Positions 15,267-25,550 of a DNA stretch of 51,813 nucleotides are shown piece by piece (position 1 is the stretch's first letter; each line of letters begins with the position of its first letter). Below the pieces are notes generated by a model. The model was given only the letters and a program-made list of their open reading frames with translations, searched no databases and was not told the origin of the DNA. The stretch comes from Microbispora rosea subsp. aerata (GTDB taxonomy: Bacteria > Actinomycetota > Actinomycetes > Streptosporangiales > Streptosporangiaceae): assembly GCF_014647835.1 (NCBI RefSeq), contig NZ_BMPY01000041.1:1-51813 (forward strand), written 5' to 3'. A program made the position numbers and the translations under genes.

Positions 15267-15977
15267 CTACTCGTCGAGGTTCAGCTTGATGCCGGACACG
15301 GCGGTGCCGTCGACGAGCGGCGTCGTCGGCTCGGCCTCCTGGGCGCCGGTCAACGACCCCGACAGCCACCGGTCGAACTCGGGCTCCAGGTCGCCGATCG
15401 TGCCCTCCTCGCCGTGCGCGGGCAGCACCCTCGTCTCGTGCGGCAGCGTGAACAGCCGCTCGCCGATCGAGGTGAGCTGGTCGGCGAGCGCGGGATATTC
15501 CCCGCCGAGCTTGCCGGGGCCGTCCATGAGCAGGGTCTTGCCGGTGAAGACCACGCCGAGGTCCTCGCAGTAGAGCGAGACGCCGCCCGGCGTGACGCCC
15601 GGGGTGGCGAGCACCTCCAGCTCGACGTCGGCCACGGCGAACAGTCCCTCGTCCTCCATGTCGATGTCGGGCCAGGTCTCCTCCCAGGTCTGCCGCCACA
15701 GGCGCTTGTCCTTGGGGTGCACGGCGATCACGGCCTCGTCCTTGGCCGCCACCTCGATCGCGGCGCCCACGTGATCGGGCAGGCCGTGCGTGCAGATGAC
15801 GGCGAGGACCTCGCGGTCGCCGACCCTCTCCAGGATCTTCTCGGCGTCCCGCGCCGGGTCGATGACGATAACCTCGTCGTCGTCGCCCACGATCCAGGTG
15901 TTGTTCTCGACCTTGTGCTCGTCGCCTTCGATGTCCACCAGGCCCGAGGTCACCACTCGTTCGATACGCGCTGTCAC
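15267..15977 (-). CDS. MBL-fold protein with degenerate metal site
   Basis: This 236-residue protein belongs to the glyoxalase-II-like MBL-fold family by length and layout ([18 protein letters not shown] at the start, [14 protein letters not shown] at the end). The zinc ligands are partly lost: the usual H-x-H-x-D-H is H64-G-L66-P-D68-H69, PGHTPGS is PGVTPGG (Val128), and TGDTL is TGKTL (Lys147). Only His64, Asp68, His69 and His188 remain. It may bind one metal or have lost catalysis. The GTG start at 15977 has a TAAGGT box 8 nt upstream and no SD. It is followed by the RecB-like nuclease 4 bp later. Confidence 0.85.
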   Translation of the reverse strand: MTARIERVVTSGLVDIEGDEHKVENNTWIVGDDDEVIVIDPARDAEKILERVGDREVLAVICTHGLPDHVGAAIEVAAKDEAVIAVHPKDKRLWRQTWEETWPDIDMEDEGLFAVADVELEVLATPGVTPGGVSLYCEDLGVVFTGKTLLMDGPGKLGGEYPALADQLTSIGERLFTLPHETRVLPAHGEEGTIGDLEPEFDRWLSGSLTGAQEAEPTTPLVDGTAVSGIKLNLDE

Positions 15978-16018
15978 GGCTCAGAACCTTACTATCCCTC
16001 GCGGATCCGGCCCGCCGT

Positions 16019-16663
16019 TCACAGATCCCCGTCAAGTCGCGGCGAGAACGCGCCGAACGGCAGGTCGAGCGCCTGGTCCTGGTCTCGCAGGTCGCGCAGC
16101 GACAGGTTGGCCAGCGCGATGAAACATCCGGCCTCGACCGGCCAGGCGACCGTCCACAGCCAGTTGCCGAGGGCCTCGCCCACGTACACGGCGCGGTCCC
16201 CGGGCACCGCCCGTCCCGCGCACCACAACGCCGTCGGATGACCGCGTGCGTCGATCTTGGCGTGCGGCGGCCCGGCGTCGAACCCCGCTCCGGGGTCCGG
16301 GCCGGACAGCCCGGCGTACGCGGCCCCGAGGCCGATGCCCGGTTCCTCGGCGATGAGCAGCATGTCGGCGGGCCCGGGGGTGACCGAGGGACCGGCGAGG
16401 GCGACGACGCTCGCCCTGACGCCGGTGCGCTCGTCACCCACCTCCGCGAAGCCCGTGACCAGCCATCCGGAGGGCAGCGGCCACGGGAGCCAGACCGGCA
16501 CCCTGGCCGCGGTGCACAGGGCCTCCAGGGCGGCCTGAGAGGGCCGCCGGGGCGGCTGGAAGGGCAGAACGTCCCCGTGGGCGGCGCAACGCCAGGAACT
16601 CGACCAGACGTTCGGTTCGTGCAGCGGACCGAAGCACCGCGGACATGTTGGCGCGGTTCTCAC
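16019..16663 (-). CDS. DUF6758 family protein, zinc-ribbon-like N-terminus
   Basis: This 214-residue protein starts with CPRC (residues 7-10) and a [15 protein letters not shown] segment, a likely Zn ribbon (C-x2-C, then C and H). It continues with [34 protein letters not shown] and [12 protein letters not shown], matching the actinobacterial DUF6758 family in length and motif order. The function is unknown. It lies 41 bp upstream of the MBL-fold gene on the same strand and diverges from the NUDIX gene. The GTG start is at 16663. Confidence 0.78.
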   Translation of the reverse strand: MRTAPTCPRCFGPLHEPNVWSSSWRCAAHGDVLPFQPPRRPSQAALEALCTAARVPVWLPWPLPSGWLVTGFAEVGDERTGVRASVVALAGPSVTPGPADMLLIAEEPGIGLGAAYAGLSGPDPGAGFDAGPPHAKIDARGHPTALWCAGRAVPGDRAVYVGEALGNWLWTVAWPVEAGCFIALANLSLRDLRDQDQALDLPFGAFSPRLDGDL

Positions 16664-16722
16664 AAATATTCACGGTGCTTCCATGGTGTCCCCACGTCAA
16701 GAGTCTGTCCGTTATCTAGTCG

Positions 16723-16728
16723 TAATCT
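16723..16728 (+). promoter_or_regulatory. -10 box TAATCT, leaderless start
   Basis: TAATCT lies 7 nt before GTG 16736 and there is no Shine-Dalgarno sequence, consistent with transcription starting at the start codon. Confidence 0.5.
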
Positions 16729-16735
16729 TGGTGAT

Positions 16736-17147
<412 letters not shown>

Positions 17148-17161
<14 letters not shown>

Positions 17162-20100
17162 TCGTGCTCCGCCATATCGTCAGGTGGTCGTCCAGCGGAC
17201 CGGTTGCGGACCCGGCCGACCTGCCGATGGCCACGACCCGGTCGCCGGAGGCCGCCACCGCGCCGAGCCACTGCGCCCCCTGACCGCCGAGACCGTCCTG
17301 GGTGAGCGTCCTGCGCGACCAGTCCACCCCGTTCGCGGAGATCCAGGCGGCGCTGTCGGTCTCGGCGCCCTCCGCGGACGACCGGTGCGACCCGACGGCG
17401 ACCAGCCCCCGCCCGGTCACGGTCACGTCGAGGACCGAGGCGGCGGCGTCGGCGGGCAGCGTGCCGTACTCCCAGCTCTCCCCGTCGTCGGTGGACAGCG
17501 CGGAGAACGGGCGGGGGCCGTCCTCGGTCATCGCGGTGCCGACGACCACCACGCCGTCCTCGGTCGCGGCCACGTGGCGCAGCCCGGCCGAGGTGGCGTC
17601 CGGCGGCAGGACCCGGCCCCGCGCGTTCCATTCGAGCCCGTCGGAGGAGACCCAGACCACCCCCGTCTCGCGGTCGGCGGTGCCGGCCCCGCCGACGGCC
17701 ACGAACCCGTGGGGCGTCGCGGCGACGTCGTGGAGGCGCACCCCCGCCCCTCCGGCCGGCATGCCGTCCGGCTCGGCGCGCTTGAACCGCTTGAGGTCGG
17801 AGCTGAACCACAGGGCGGGCAGCGTCCCCGTGGCCGACCGGTCCTCTCCCACCATGACGTAGCCCTTCGGCCCGGCGGCCACCACGCTCGGCGCGAGCAG
17901 GAAGTGACCCGCGGGCACCTGGACGGCCGGACCGGGCCGCCAGCTCTTGCCGTCGGCGGAGGTGACCAGCAGCGGCCGGGTCGCCGCGGGATCGGTCGTC
18001 GTGCTGCCGACGGCGAGCCACCCCTTGGGGCCGTGCGCCACCCCGCTGAGCGCCTGGCGTCCCGGCCCGCCCAGCAGGTCGGGGAACGCCATGTCCTTCC
18101 AGTTGGCTCCGTTGTTGCCGCTCGTCCAGATCGCGGCGTCGCCGTTGGCCGCGCCCACCGCGACGAACGCGCCGTCGGCGGCGGCGACGTCCGCGGTGTC
18201 CCTGGCCAGCCGGTTGAGACCGGCGATCTCCTTGAGCGGCACGGCGCGCGCCGTCTTGCCCTTCCCCGCCGTGATCAGCACGGGCAGGTTCTCCACGTCG
18301 CCCGGACCGCGCTTGTCGCCGCCCGCCACGAGCACTCCGGCGTCGGTGACGGCGAGCCCGCGCAGCGTCCCCGGGATGCCGCCGAGGTCGGCGCTCTTGG
18401 TCCACTTGCGCCCGTCTTTGCTGCTGTAGACGGCGTACCGTTCCCAGGCCGACTCGGCGACCGCCGCGACGCCCGCCGCCGAGGCCGCCAGGCCGCGCAC
18501 GCCCGTCCCCTCCGCGCCGAGCGGCCCGATCGTGCCGCACCTGGCCCAGTCGGCGCCCTCGGGCGAGCAGTAGACGGGGACCTCGCCGCCGTTCGACTTC
18601 TGCCGGATCGGCACGAGCACGAAGCCCTTGCGGGTCGCCGCCAGCGCGCCGGGCTCCGGCCGCACGTCCGCCAGCGCCGCGGCCGTACGCGACCAGGTGC
18701 GGCCGCCGTCGTCGGAGCGCAGCACAACCGCGACCGAGTCTCCGGAGCCGGCGTCGGCCAGCGCGACCACGTGGTCGCCCCGGGCGGCCACCGCCCGCAT
18801 CGCGCGGACCTTGTCGGGAGTGCCGATCTGGTCGGCGTCCACCCTGGTCCAGGCGACCCCGTCGGGCGACACCCAGGCGACCGGGCCCGCCGTGCCGTCG
18901 CGCAGGGTGGTCGCGCCCACGGCCAGGAAGCCGGACGCGGTCCGCGCCACGTCGGTGATCTTGTCCTGGCTCCAGAACGTGGCCAGCCTGGCGGGGTCGA
19001 CCGCCGTCCAGGAGCGGCCGTCGTAGGAGACCCACATGCCGCGCGCGGCCGGTCCCGCCGAGCCGGGAGCGTCGGTGCCGACGGCGAGCCAGCGGCCGTC
19101 GCCACCCGCGACCCGGCCGACCGCCCCGGGCGCGGACTCGTATCCGGGGGCGTCCGCGACCCGGCCCGTCTGCCAGTGCCTGCCGCCGTCCGCGGACACG
19201 AGGAACAGCGGCCGGGTGATCGGGCTCGTCGTGTCGCTGCCCGCCGCGACGACCGTCGCGCCCGCCGCGGCGAACGCGGTGAGCACCTGGCTGGAGCCGT
19301 TGCCCGGCAGGCCGGGCGCGGAGAACGCCGCGTCGCCCGACTGGCCGTCGCCCGCGGCGAGCAGCACCCCGGCCGTGGACGTGCCGCCCGCCCACCTGAC
19401 GACGGCCACCCCCAGCACGGCGGCCACCGCGAGCACGACGACGACCACCGCCGCGGGGACCGGCCGGGGCAATCGCACGGGCAGCCGCGGGGGGAACCGC
19501 CGGGCCGGCGGCGTCCTTCTGTGCCGGCGTCCGCCGCCGGGCCTGGGCGGGCCGACGGCCACGAGCACGTCGGGGCGGGCCGGACGGCCCCCCGGCGGGC
19601 GGCCGATCCGCTCCACCGGCTGTGCCGGCGCGTCTTCCGGGCCGGGCGGCGCGTACTCCTCCTCGGGCCTCCGCTCGGGCTCGACCGGGATCTCGGGGCT
19701 CATGCGGATGCCGCCGTGCTCGCCGTCCTCATCCGCCGGTTCGTACGGCCGTCGGAGGTCGTGACGCGGGGCGGGCTCGGGCGGGGTGTGCGTCCACACG
19801 TGCTCGCGCACCGGATCCGGCTGCATGGGGTCGAACTCGGGGGCGTCGGGACCGTCCGGGTTCTCGCGCGGGATCTGGGCACGCCGCAGCCGGGGCGGGC
19901 CGGAGGCGACCAGCTTGTCCGGCCGGTTCACGAGCCGGCGCGGCCGGCCCTCCTCCGATGCCGGGTGCTCTTGGGCGGCGGGGGTCTCCTGCGCTGTGGA
20001 CTCCGCTGTGTCCCCCCGCGACCTGGCGCCCTCGCCGTGCCAGGTCGCGGGGGCGTCCGCGGGGCCGGTCGCGCCCGCGTCGCCGTACGCCGCGGGCTCT

Positions 20101-20540
20101 TCGCGGCCGCGCCCGCCGGAGCGGCTGTGACGGGGTTCGGGCGTCCCGTACGGCGCCGCGTACGGCCTGCGGCCGGTCCTCGGCCCATGGTCGCGCGGCT
20201 CGTCCGGGCCGGGGCGCGGAGCCCAGGGGTCCGACGCGGCGGGCGGGTCCGCGGGCCCGCCCCGGCTCTCGTCCGCGCCGCCGGATAAGTCCGGGTCGCC
20301 CGCGCCGCCGGGAGCCGCGCCGTCCGGGGCCGCGTCGTCGGGAACCGGGGCGGCGAACGGAGGCAGCGCCCACGGCGACGGGGCGGGCGGCCGGTGGTGC
20401 AGCTCCGGCGGGGGCAGGGAGGAGGGGGTGGACGGGGGCGTGGGAGGGGCCGCAGCAGGACGTCGCGACTCCCGTGCGCCCGGCGCGTCCCGGTCGTCGG
20501 CGGGGTGCCGGCGGTCGCGCTCGTGGGGGCCCGAGGCCAC
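17148..20540 (-). CDS. Large membrane-anchored protein with external BNR-like propeller repeats
   Basis: This 1130-residue protein has residues 1-355 as a cytoplasmic Pro/Arg/Glu-rich disordered region, 361-383 as one TM helix ([18 protein letters not shown]), and 385-1130 as an exported region. The external part has at least eleven Asp-box-like repeats of the form S-x-D-G-x-x-W ([58 protein letters not shown]), separated by GFVAVG-type strands. This implies one or two beta-propellers resembling sialidase/VPS10 folds. No catalytic residues can be assigned, so binding or scaffolding is as likely as hydrolysis. The GTG start has SD GGAGGAGGT. An N-tail with this composition often interacts with cytosolic partners. 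Confidence 0.85.
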
Positions 20541-20676
20541 GCTCAGTACCTCCTCCCCGGAGAGGTCAATCCTGACCGTTCCGCCTGTGGCACGGCAAAG
20601 CGATCACAGTGATACCCCATCACGAATCCAGAGCAACACGGGAAAGCGCGCGGGGACCATACCTCTCTAGTGAGAT

Positions 20677-21840
20677 TTATCGGGAGAGAGTCTGAATTGC
20701 CCACTTTCGGGCGATTATCAGCACGCCGACGCCGAAAACCACGAACTGAACGGCCGAACCGATCAGCGCCTCCCAGGGCACCTCGCCCTGTTCCAGGGCG
20801 CTCCCCATGTCACCGGAGGCCGCGACCACCCCGAACGCCACGATGTTGTTGGTCGCGTGCAGGGCGATCGGCGCCTCCAGCCCGCCGGTGCGGATCGCCA
20901 GCCACCCCATCAGCATGCCGAAGGCGAAGACGTAGACGAGCCCCCAGCCGGTGTATCCGTGCGAGGCGGCGAACGCCGCGGCGCCCAGCAGGATCGCCGG
21001 CCAGGGATTGCGCAGGTACGCCCCGAGCCCCTGGATGATCCACCCGCGGTAGGCGTACTCCTCCGCCGCCGACTGGAACGGCACCAGCATCAAGATCACG
21101 ACGAGGGCCGGGAGGAACTGTTCCCAGCCCGCCCAGCGCAGCCCGGGTTCCACCCCGGTGGACATCAGCATCCCGATCTCGATCGCCTGGCCGAGCACGA
21201 CCGCCACCAGCGCGACCAGCACGCAGACCCCCAGCCACCGCCACCGCAGGCGCAGGGCCACCGACGACAGCGACCCCGGCGGTCTCCGCTGGAACAGCCA
21301 CGCCGCGCCGAACACCAGCGGCAGCAGCAGCGCGATGGCCCCGAGCTGGAACATGAGGTCGAAGACGGGGTCGGCGAACAGCCGCGTCCCCGACCGGATC
21401 AAGGGCACGCCGGTGAGGAGGGAAACCATGTAGGCCACCAGGCCGACCGCGATCGAGAGCGCCAGGAAGGCCACGATGATCGCCGCCGTGCCGGCGATCG
21501 GCCGCCACCAGCGGTGTGCCGGCGTGTGCGCCAGGCGGTCCCAGCGGGTGCCGGGCGAGGGCGGGACGTCCCAGCGGGCCCGCGCGGGCGGCCCCCACGG
21601 ATACGGGCCGGGATACGGGCCCGGGAACGGCCCCGGGCTCGGCCACTGGGCCTGGTTCGCGGCCGGCGGCCACGCACCCGGCTGCTGCTGCCCCCACGAC
21701 GGGGGCTGGGGCCGGATCGCCGGATGCGGCAGCGGCTGCGGCGGACCGGCCGGCCACGCCGTCCCGCCCGCGTACGGCCCGGGCGCCAGGTAGGGACCGG
21801 GCATCTGACCGGCGGCCCGATCCGGCTGTGGTTCGTTCAT
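20677..21840 (-). CDS. CPBP family intramembrane metalloprotease (Abi)
   Basis: About 387 residues. An N-terminal Pro/Gly/Trp-rich cytosolic region (to about 150) is followed by about eight TM helices. The CPBP motifs are present: EEYAYRG (motif 1, with the catalytic Glu pair), FAASHGYTGW (motif 2 His) and HATNN (motif 4). The family includes CAAX prenyl proteases and bacteriocin self-immunity proteins; the substrate is unknown here. The start is taken at ATG 21840; another in-frame ATG at 21849 is possible and neither has a strong SD. It is downstream (minus strand) of the CitE-like gene, with 59 bp between. Confidence 0.9.
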   Translation of the reverse strand: MNEPQPDRAAGQMPGPYLAPGPYAGGTAWPAGPPQPLPHPAIRPQPPSWGQQQPGAWPPAANQAQWPSPGPFPGPYPGPYPWGPPARARWDVPPSPGTRWDRLAHTPAHRWWRPIAGTAAIIVAFLALSIAVGLVAYMVSLLTGVPLIRSGTRLFADPVFDLMFQLGAIALLLPLVFGAAWLFQRRPPGSLSSVALRLRWRWLGVCVLVALVAVVLGQAIEIGMLMSTGVEPGLRWAGWEQFLPALVVILMLVPFQSAAEEYAYRGWIIQGLGAYLRNPWPAILLGAAAFAASHGYTGWGLVYVFAFGMLMGWLAIRTGGLEAPIALHATNNIVAFGVVAASGDMGSALEQGEVPWEALIGSAVQFVVFGVGVLIIARKWAIQTLSR

Positions 21841-21899
21841 GTGTCCCATTCTTCGCGTCCCCGGCCCACGCCCGTACGACGCCCCCGGGGTAGGGACGG

Positions 21900-22838
21900 T
21901 CAGCTCGGCGGGGTGAAGGAGCTGGAGCGGGTCAGGCCCGCGGCGCGGCCCTTGGCCGCCACCACCAGGGCCATCTTCCGCGACGCCTCGTCGATCATCT
22001 CCTCGCCCAGCATGACCGCGCCCCGCTTCTCGACCGTCGTGTAGTACTCGTACGCCTCGAGGATGAGCTCGGCGTGGTCGTAGTCCTCCTGGGACGGCGA
22101 GAACACCTCGTTGGCCGCCTCCACCTGCGTCGGGTGGAGCACCCACTTGCCGTCGAACCCGAGGGCGGCCGACCGCCCGGCCACCCGGCGGAAGCCGTCC
22201 AGGTCGCGGATCTGCAGGTACGGCCCGTCGATCGCCTGGAGGCCGTGGGCGCGGGCGGCCATCAGGATGCGCATGAGGATGTAGTGGTAGGCGTCCCCCT
22301 CGCCGTACCCGGGGGGCTGCTCGCCCACGACCAGCGTCCGCATGCCGATCGAGGCCATGAAGTCGGCCGGGCCGAAGACCAGCGTCTCCAGCCGGGGCGA
22401 GGACGCCGCGATGTCGTCCACGTTGACGAGCCCCTTGGCGTCCTCGATCTGCGCCTCGATGCCGATGCCGCCCTCGGGCAGGCCGGTCGCCCGCTCGATC
22501 TGGCCGAGGAGCGTGTCGAGCCAGGCCACGTGGGAGGCGTCGGCGACCTTCGGCAGCATGACGCAGTCGAGCCGGTCGCCCGCGCCCTCGACGACCTCGA
22601 TGACGTCCCGGTAGGTCCAGCGCGTGGTGAGGTCGTTGACCCGGACCACGACGGTCTTGCCCGTCCAGTCGCCCTCTTTGAGCGCGGCGACGACGTTGCG
22701 GCGCGCCTCGTCCTTGGCGCCGGCGGCGACGGAGTCTTCCAAATCGAGGAAGACCTCGTCCGCGGGGAGGCCCTGGGCCTTCTCCAGGAATCGGGGGTTG
22801 CTGCCGGGCACCGCCAGGCACGAACGTCGAGCACGCAT
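21900..22838 (-). CDS. HpcH/HpaI aldolase family, CitE-like CoA-ester lyase
   Basis: This 312-residue TIM-barrel enzyme of the CitE/malyl-CoA lyase family has RRSCLAVPGSNPRFLEKA (CoA/substrate Arg), FLDLEDSVAAGAK (Mg2+ ligand Glu/Asp region), VMLPKVADASHV, IEAQIEDAKGLVNVDDIAA, FGPADFMASIGM and GFDGKWVLHPTQV. The likely reaction is cleavage of malyl-CoA, methylmalyl-CoA or citramalyl-CoA. No citrate lyase partners or ethylmalonyl-CoA genes are nearby. ATG 22838 is supported by a leaderless TACCGT box 7 nt upstream; there is no SD. Confidence 0.9.
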   Translation of the reverse strand: MRARRSCLAVPGSNPRFLEKAQGLPADEVFLDLEDSVAAGAKDEARRNVVAALKEGDWTGKTVVVRVNDLTTRWTYRDVIEVVEGAGDRLDCVMLPKVADASHVAWLDTLLGQIERATGLPEGGIGIEAQIEDAKGLVNVDDIAASSPRLETLVFGPADFMASIGMRTLVVGEQPPGYGEGDAYHYILMRILMAARAHGLQAIDGPYLQIRDLDGFRRVAGRSAALGFDGKWVLHPTQVEAANEVFSPSQEDYDHAELILEAYEYYTTVEKRGAVMLGEEMIDEASRKMALVVAAKGRAAGLTRSSSFTPPS

Positions 22839-22845
22839 GGGCCAC

Positions 22846-22851
22846 ACGGTA
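22846..22851 (-). promoter_or_regulatory. -10 box TACCGT, leaderless start
   Basis: Read on the minus strand, TACCGT is followed by GTGGCCC and then ATG 22838: a 7-nt spacer and no SD. Confidence 0.45.
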
Positions 22852-22915
22852 GCGAGATCCGCCCGCGGCCGGCGGGCGGGGGCACCCGTTCCCGGCGGCG
22901 TTCCCGGCGCGTCAA

Positions 22916-22921
22916 TACGCT
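22916..22921 (+). promoter_or_regulatory. -10 box TACGCT, leaderless start
   Basis: TACGCT is followed by GGTCCC and ATG 22928: a 6-nt spacer and no SD. It is back to back with the citE-like promoter. Confidence 0.45.
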
Positions 22922-22927
22922 GGTCCC

Positions 22928-23305
22928 ATGAGCGTGGCGGTGATCGAAGAGGGCGCGAAGAAGTCCAACGTGCTGTGGCTCGGCCTGCCGTCCGGGCTCC
23001 GGCTGGCCTGGCACGTGTGGCACGACGGCGCGATCCACCTGGTGACCGGCGGCGAGGAGCAGTCACTGCCCGGCCTCGCCGAGATCGCGGCCGGGCGGGG
23101 CGAGATCGAGGTCGTGCTGCGCAGCAAGGACAACGGCGCGGAGCTGATCAGGTTCACCGCCGTCGCCGAGGTGGTGGACCAGGCCGCCGCCCCGCAGGCC
23201 GTGGCCGCGCTGGCCAAGGAGCGCCTGAACGCCCGCGACGCCGCCGGCCTGACCGCCCGCTGGGCCGAGCGGTCCACGGTCGTACGGCTCGTCCCTCGGA
23301 CCTGA
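22928..23305 (+). CDS. Conserved hypothetical protein, possible split-barrel fold
   Basis: This 125-residue protein has NVLWLGLPSGLRLAWHVWHD, IHLVTGGEEQSLPGL, IEVVLRSKDNGAELIRFTA and ALAKERLNARDAAG. The strand pattern and HVWHDG...VLRSKD layout recall small actinobacterial proteins of the pyridoxamine-oxidase-like (FMN split-barrel) superfamily, but no flavin motif is certain. It has no signal or TM and appears leaderless. Its TGA stop directly abuts the TCA (minus-strand stop) of the EamA gene, so the two genes end base to base. Confidence 0.75.
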   Translation: MSVAVIEEGAKKSNVLWLGLPSGLRLAWHVWHDGAIHLVTGGEEQSLPGLAEIAAGRGEIEVVLRSKDNGAELIRFTAVAEVVDQAAAPQAVAALAKERLNARDAAGLTARWAERSTVVRLVPRT

Positions 23306-24259
23306 TCAGACGCGTACGGCCTCGGCCGCCTCCACCGCCTCGGCGGCGTGGCGCTCGGCGCCGGTGCGCGCGGTCGCGGTCTGCGCCAGCAGGGCCCCGG
23401 CGAGCACGATCAGGCCCCCGACGATCTGGGCGGTCCCCAGCCGCTCGCCGAGCAGCACCCACGCGATCAGCGCCCCCGCGATGACCTCCACCGACGCGAC
23501 CGTCGCCCCGACCGCGGCCGACAGCCGCCGTACGGCGGTGACCCCGGTCGCGTACGCGACGACCGTGGCCACCACGACCAGCACCACGGCGGCCGCGGCG
23601 ACCGGGACCGTCCGGCCGGAGACCTCGACGGCGTGGGCGAACGCCGCCCAGTCGATGTTCCAGGGCCGGGAGAGGGGCAGCAGGACCACCGCCGAGCCGA
23701 GCATGCCCCAGCCGATCAGGCCCAGCGTGTCCACGTCCTCACCGAACGAGTCGCTCATCAGGAAATATCCGGCGCAGCAGGCGGCGGCGATCAGGGCGAG
23801 CAGCAGCCCGAGCGCGTCGAGACGCAGCCCCTCCCACACCTGCACGACGATCGCCAGCCCCACGACCGCGATCAGCGCCCCCAGGTAGGCCGAGCGCGGC
23901 AGCCGCAGCCGCCGGACGAACCGCACCCACAAGACCACCAGCACCGGCGAGGTGTACTCGATCAGCAGCGCCACGCCGACCGGCAGCCGGGTGATGGCCA
24001 TGAAGAACAGCGCCTGCACGGCCGCCACGGCGATCACGGCGTACGCCGCGAAGAACAGCAGGCGGTCGGGCGGAATGCGCAGCGCGCGCGGTCTCACGAC
24101 GGCCAGGACCGCCAGCAGGAACACGCCGGCCCCCGCCATGCGGATCCACACGGCCTCCAGCGGCGCGAGCCCTGCCACGCCGAGGATCTTCGCCATCGGT
24201 CCGGAGAACCCGAAGCAGAAGGCCGAGACGCCCGCGATCGCCAGGCTGACAGCCCTCAT
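23306..24259 (-). CDS. EamA/RhtA-type transporter
   Basis: This 317-residue membrane protein has about ten TM helices in two homologous EamA halves (first half with WIRMAGAGVFLLAV and IEYTSPVLVVLW, second with ASVEVIAGALIAWVLLGE). The closest pattern is the RhtA-type threonine/homoserine exporters; the substrate is unproven. The start is ATG 24259 with AGG 5 nt upstream; GTG 24265 would be too close to the SD. A charged Ala/Glu C-terminal tail follows the last helix. It diverges from the MgtE-like gene. Confidence 0.9.
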   Translation of the reverse strand: MRAVSLAIAGVSAFCFGFSGPMAKILGVAGLAPLEAVWIRMAGAGVFLLAVLAVVRPRALRIPPDRLLFFAAYAVIAVAAVQALFFMAITRLPVGVALLIEYTSPVLVVLWVRFVRRLRLPRSAYLGALIAVVGLAIVVQVWEGLRLDALGLLLALIAAACCAGYFLMSDSFGEDVDTLGLIGWGMLGSAVVLLPLSRPWNIDWAAFAHAVEVSGRTVPVAAAAVVLVVVATVVAYATGVTAVRRLSAAVGATVASVEVIAGALIAWVLLGERLGTAQIVGGLIVLAGALLAQTATARTGAERHAAEAVEAAEAVRV

Positions 24260-24332
24260 CGTCACCTGCCCATGTAATTACCAATAACCGGCATTGATCC
24301 TGTCATAACCCGAAGCGCTCCGCATCCTTGCG

Positions 24333-24338
24333 TAACCT
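24333..24338 (+). promoter_or_regulatory. -10 box TAACCT, leaderless start
   Basis: TAACCT, GGCATA, then GTG 24345: a 6-nt spacer and no SD. Confidence 0.5.
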
Positions 24339-24344
24339 GGCATA

Positions 24345-25550
24345 GTGGATCGGATCTTCGTGGCCCGCCTGGCGGGGCTTGCGGTCTTCGACCCGGCCGG
24401 CGACCAGATCGGCCGGATCCGGGACGTCGTCGTCTCGCTGCGGGGACCGCTGCTCCCCCGGGTCCACGGCTTCGTCGTCGAGGTTCAGCCCCGCCGCCGG
24501 GTCTTCCTGCCGATCACCAGGATCACCAGCATCGAGGCTCGCGCCGTCATCTTCACCGGCAAGCTCAACATGCGCAGGTTCGAGTGCCGGGACGCCGAGA
24601 CCCTGGCCATCGGGGAGATGCTCGACCGCGTCGTCGAATACAAGGGCGAACGGGTGACCGTGCAGGACCTGGCGATGGAGCAGCCGCGGCCGTCCGAGTG
24701 GCTCATCACGAAGGTCGCCGTACGGCGCGGCAGACGGCGCAGGGGCGAGACGCTGATCGTGGACTGGGACGAGGTCACCGGCTTCTCCGGGATTCAAAAA
24801 GACCAGGGCGCGGCCAACCTGCTCGCCGTCTTCGAGGCGCTGCGCCCGGCCGACCTGGCGAACATGCTGCACGAGCTGCCGACCAAGCGGATGGCCGAGG
24901 TCGCCGCGGCGCTGGACGACGACCGGCTCGCCGACGTCCTCGAAGAGCTGCCCGAGCGCGACCAGGTGCTCGTGCTGAGCCGGCTGCACAGCGAGCGCGC
25001 CGCCGACGTGCTGGAGGAGATGAGCCCGGACGACGCCGCCGACCTGCTGCAGGAGCTGCCCGCCGAGCAGGCCGAGGGGCTGCTGCGGCTCATGGTGCCC
25101 GAGGAGGCCGCGCCGGTCCGGCGGCTGCTGACCTACGGGGAGCACACCGCGGGCGGCATGATGACGTCCGAGCCGGTCATCCTCCCGCCGACCTCGACCG
25201 TGGCCGAGGCGCTCGCCCACATCCGCCAGCAGGAGCGGCCCCCGGCCGTCGCCGCCCAGGTGTTCGTCACCCGCCCGCCGACCGAGACCCCGACCGGGCG
25301 CTTCCTGGGGACGGCGCACTTTCAGCGCCTGCTGCGTGAGCCGCCGTCGACGCTGCTCGGCAGCGTGATAGACATCACCGTGGACCCGATCAGGCCCGAG
25401 CTCACGGTGCACGAGGTGGCGGCCTACCTCGCGACGTACAACCTGGTCGCCGTCCCCGTCGTGGACGAGCTGTGCCGCCTGCTCGGGGCGGTGACCGTCG
25501 ACGACGTGCTCGACCACATGCTGCCGGAGGACTGGCGGGAGCGACCATGA
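24345..25550 (+). CDS. PRC-barrel / MgtE N-domain / CBS protein
   Basis: This 401-residue cytoplasmic protein has two PRC-barrel-like beta segments (about 10-70 and 90-150), then an MgtE intracellular N-domain of superhelical repeats (AADVLEEMSPDDAADLLQEL is the best match, about 155-260), then a CBS pair (TSEPVILPPTSTVAEALAHI; DPIRPELTVHEVAAYLATYN) ending VDDVLDHML. The MgtE membrane channel is absent, so it is not itself a Mg2+ channel but may sense Mg2+ or nucleotides. It is orthologous by context to Rv1232c. Its stop overlaps the next start (ATGA), so it is translationally coupled to DUF1003. Confidence 0.88.
   Translation: MDRIFVARLAGLAVFDPAGDQIGRIRDVVVSLRGPLLPRVHGFVVEVQPRRRVFLPITRITSIEARAVIFTGKLNMRRFECRDAETLAIGEMLDRVVEYKGERVTVQDLAMEQPRPSEWLITKVAVRRGRRRRGETLIVDWDEVTGFSGIQKDQGAANLLAVFEALRPADLANMLHELPTKRMAEVAAALDDDRLADVLEELPERDQVLVLSRLHSERAADVLEEMSPDDAADLLQELPAEQAEGLLRLMVPEEAAPVRRLLTYGEHTAGGMMTSEPVILPPTSTVAEALAHIRQQERPPAVAAQVFVTRPPTETPTGRFLGTAHFQRLLREPPSTLLGSVIDITVDPIRPELTVHEVAAYLATYNLVAVPVVDELCRLLGAVTVDDVLDHMLPEDWRERP

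Noticed and set aside
17184-20288. Long plus-strand ORF of about 1034 codons
   Set aside because: It is the antisense shadow of the 1130-residue propeller protein, with composition driven by GC-rich third positions.
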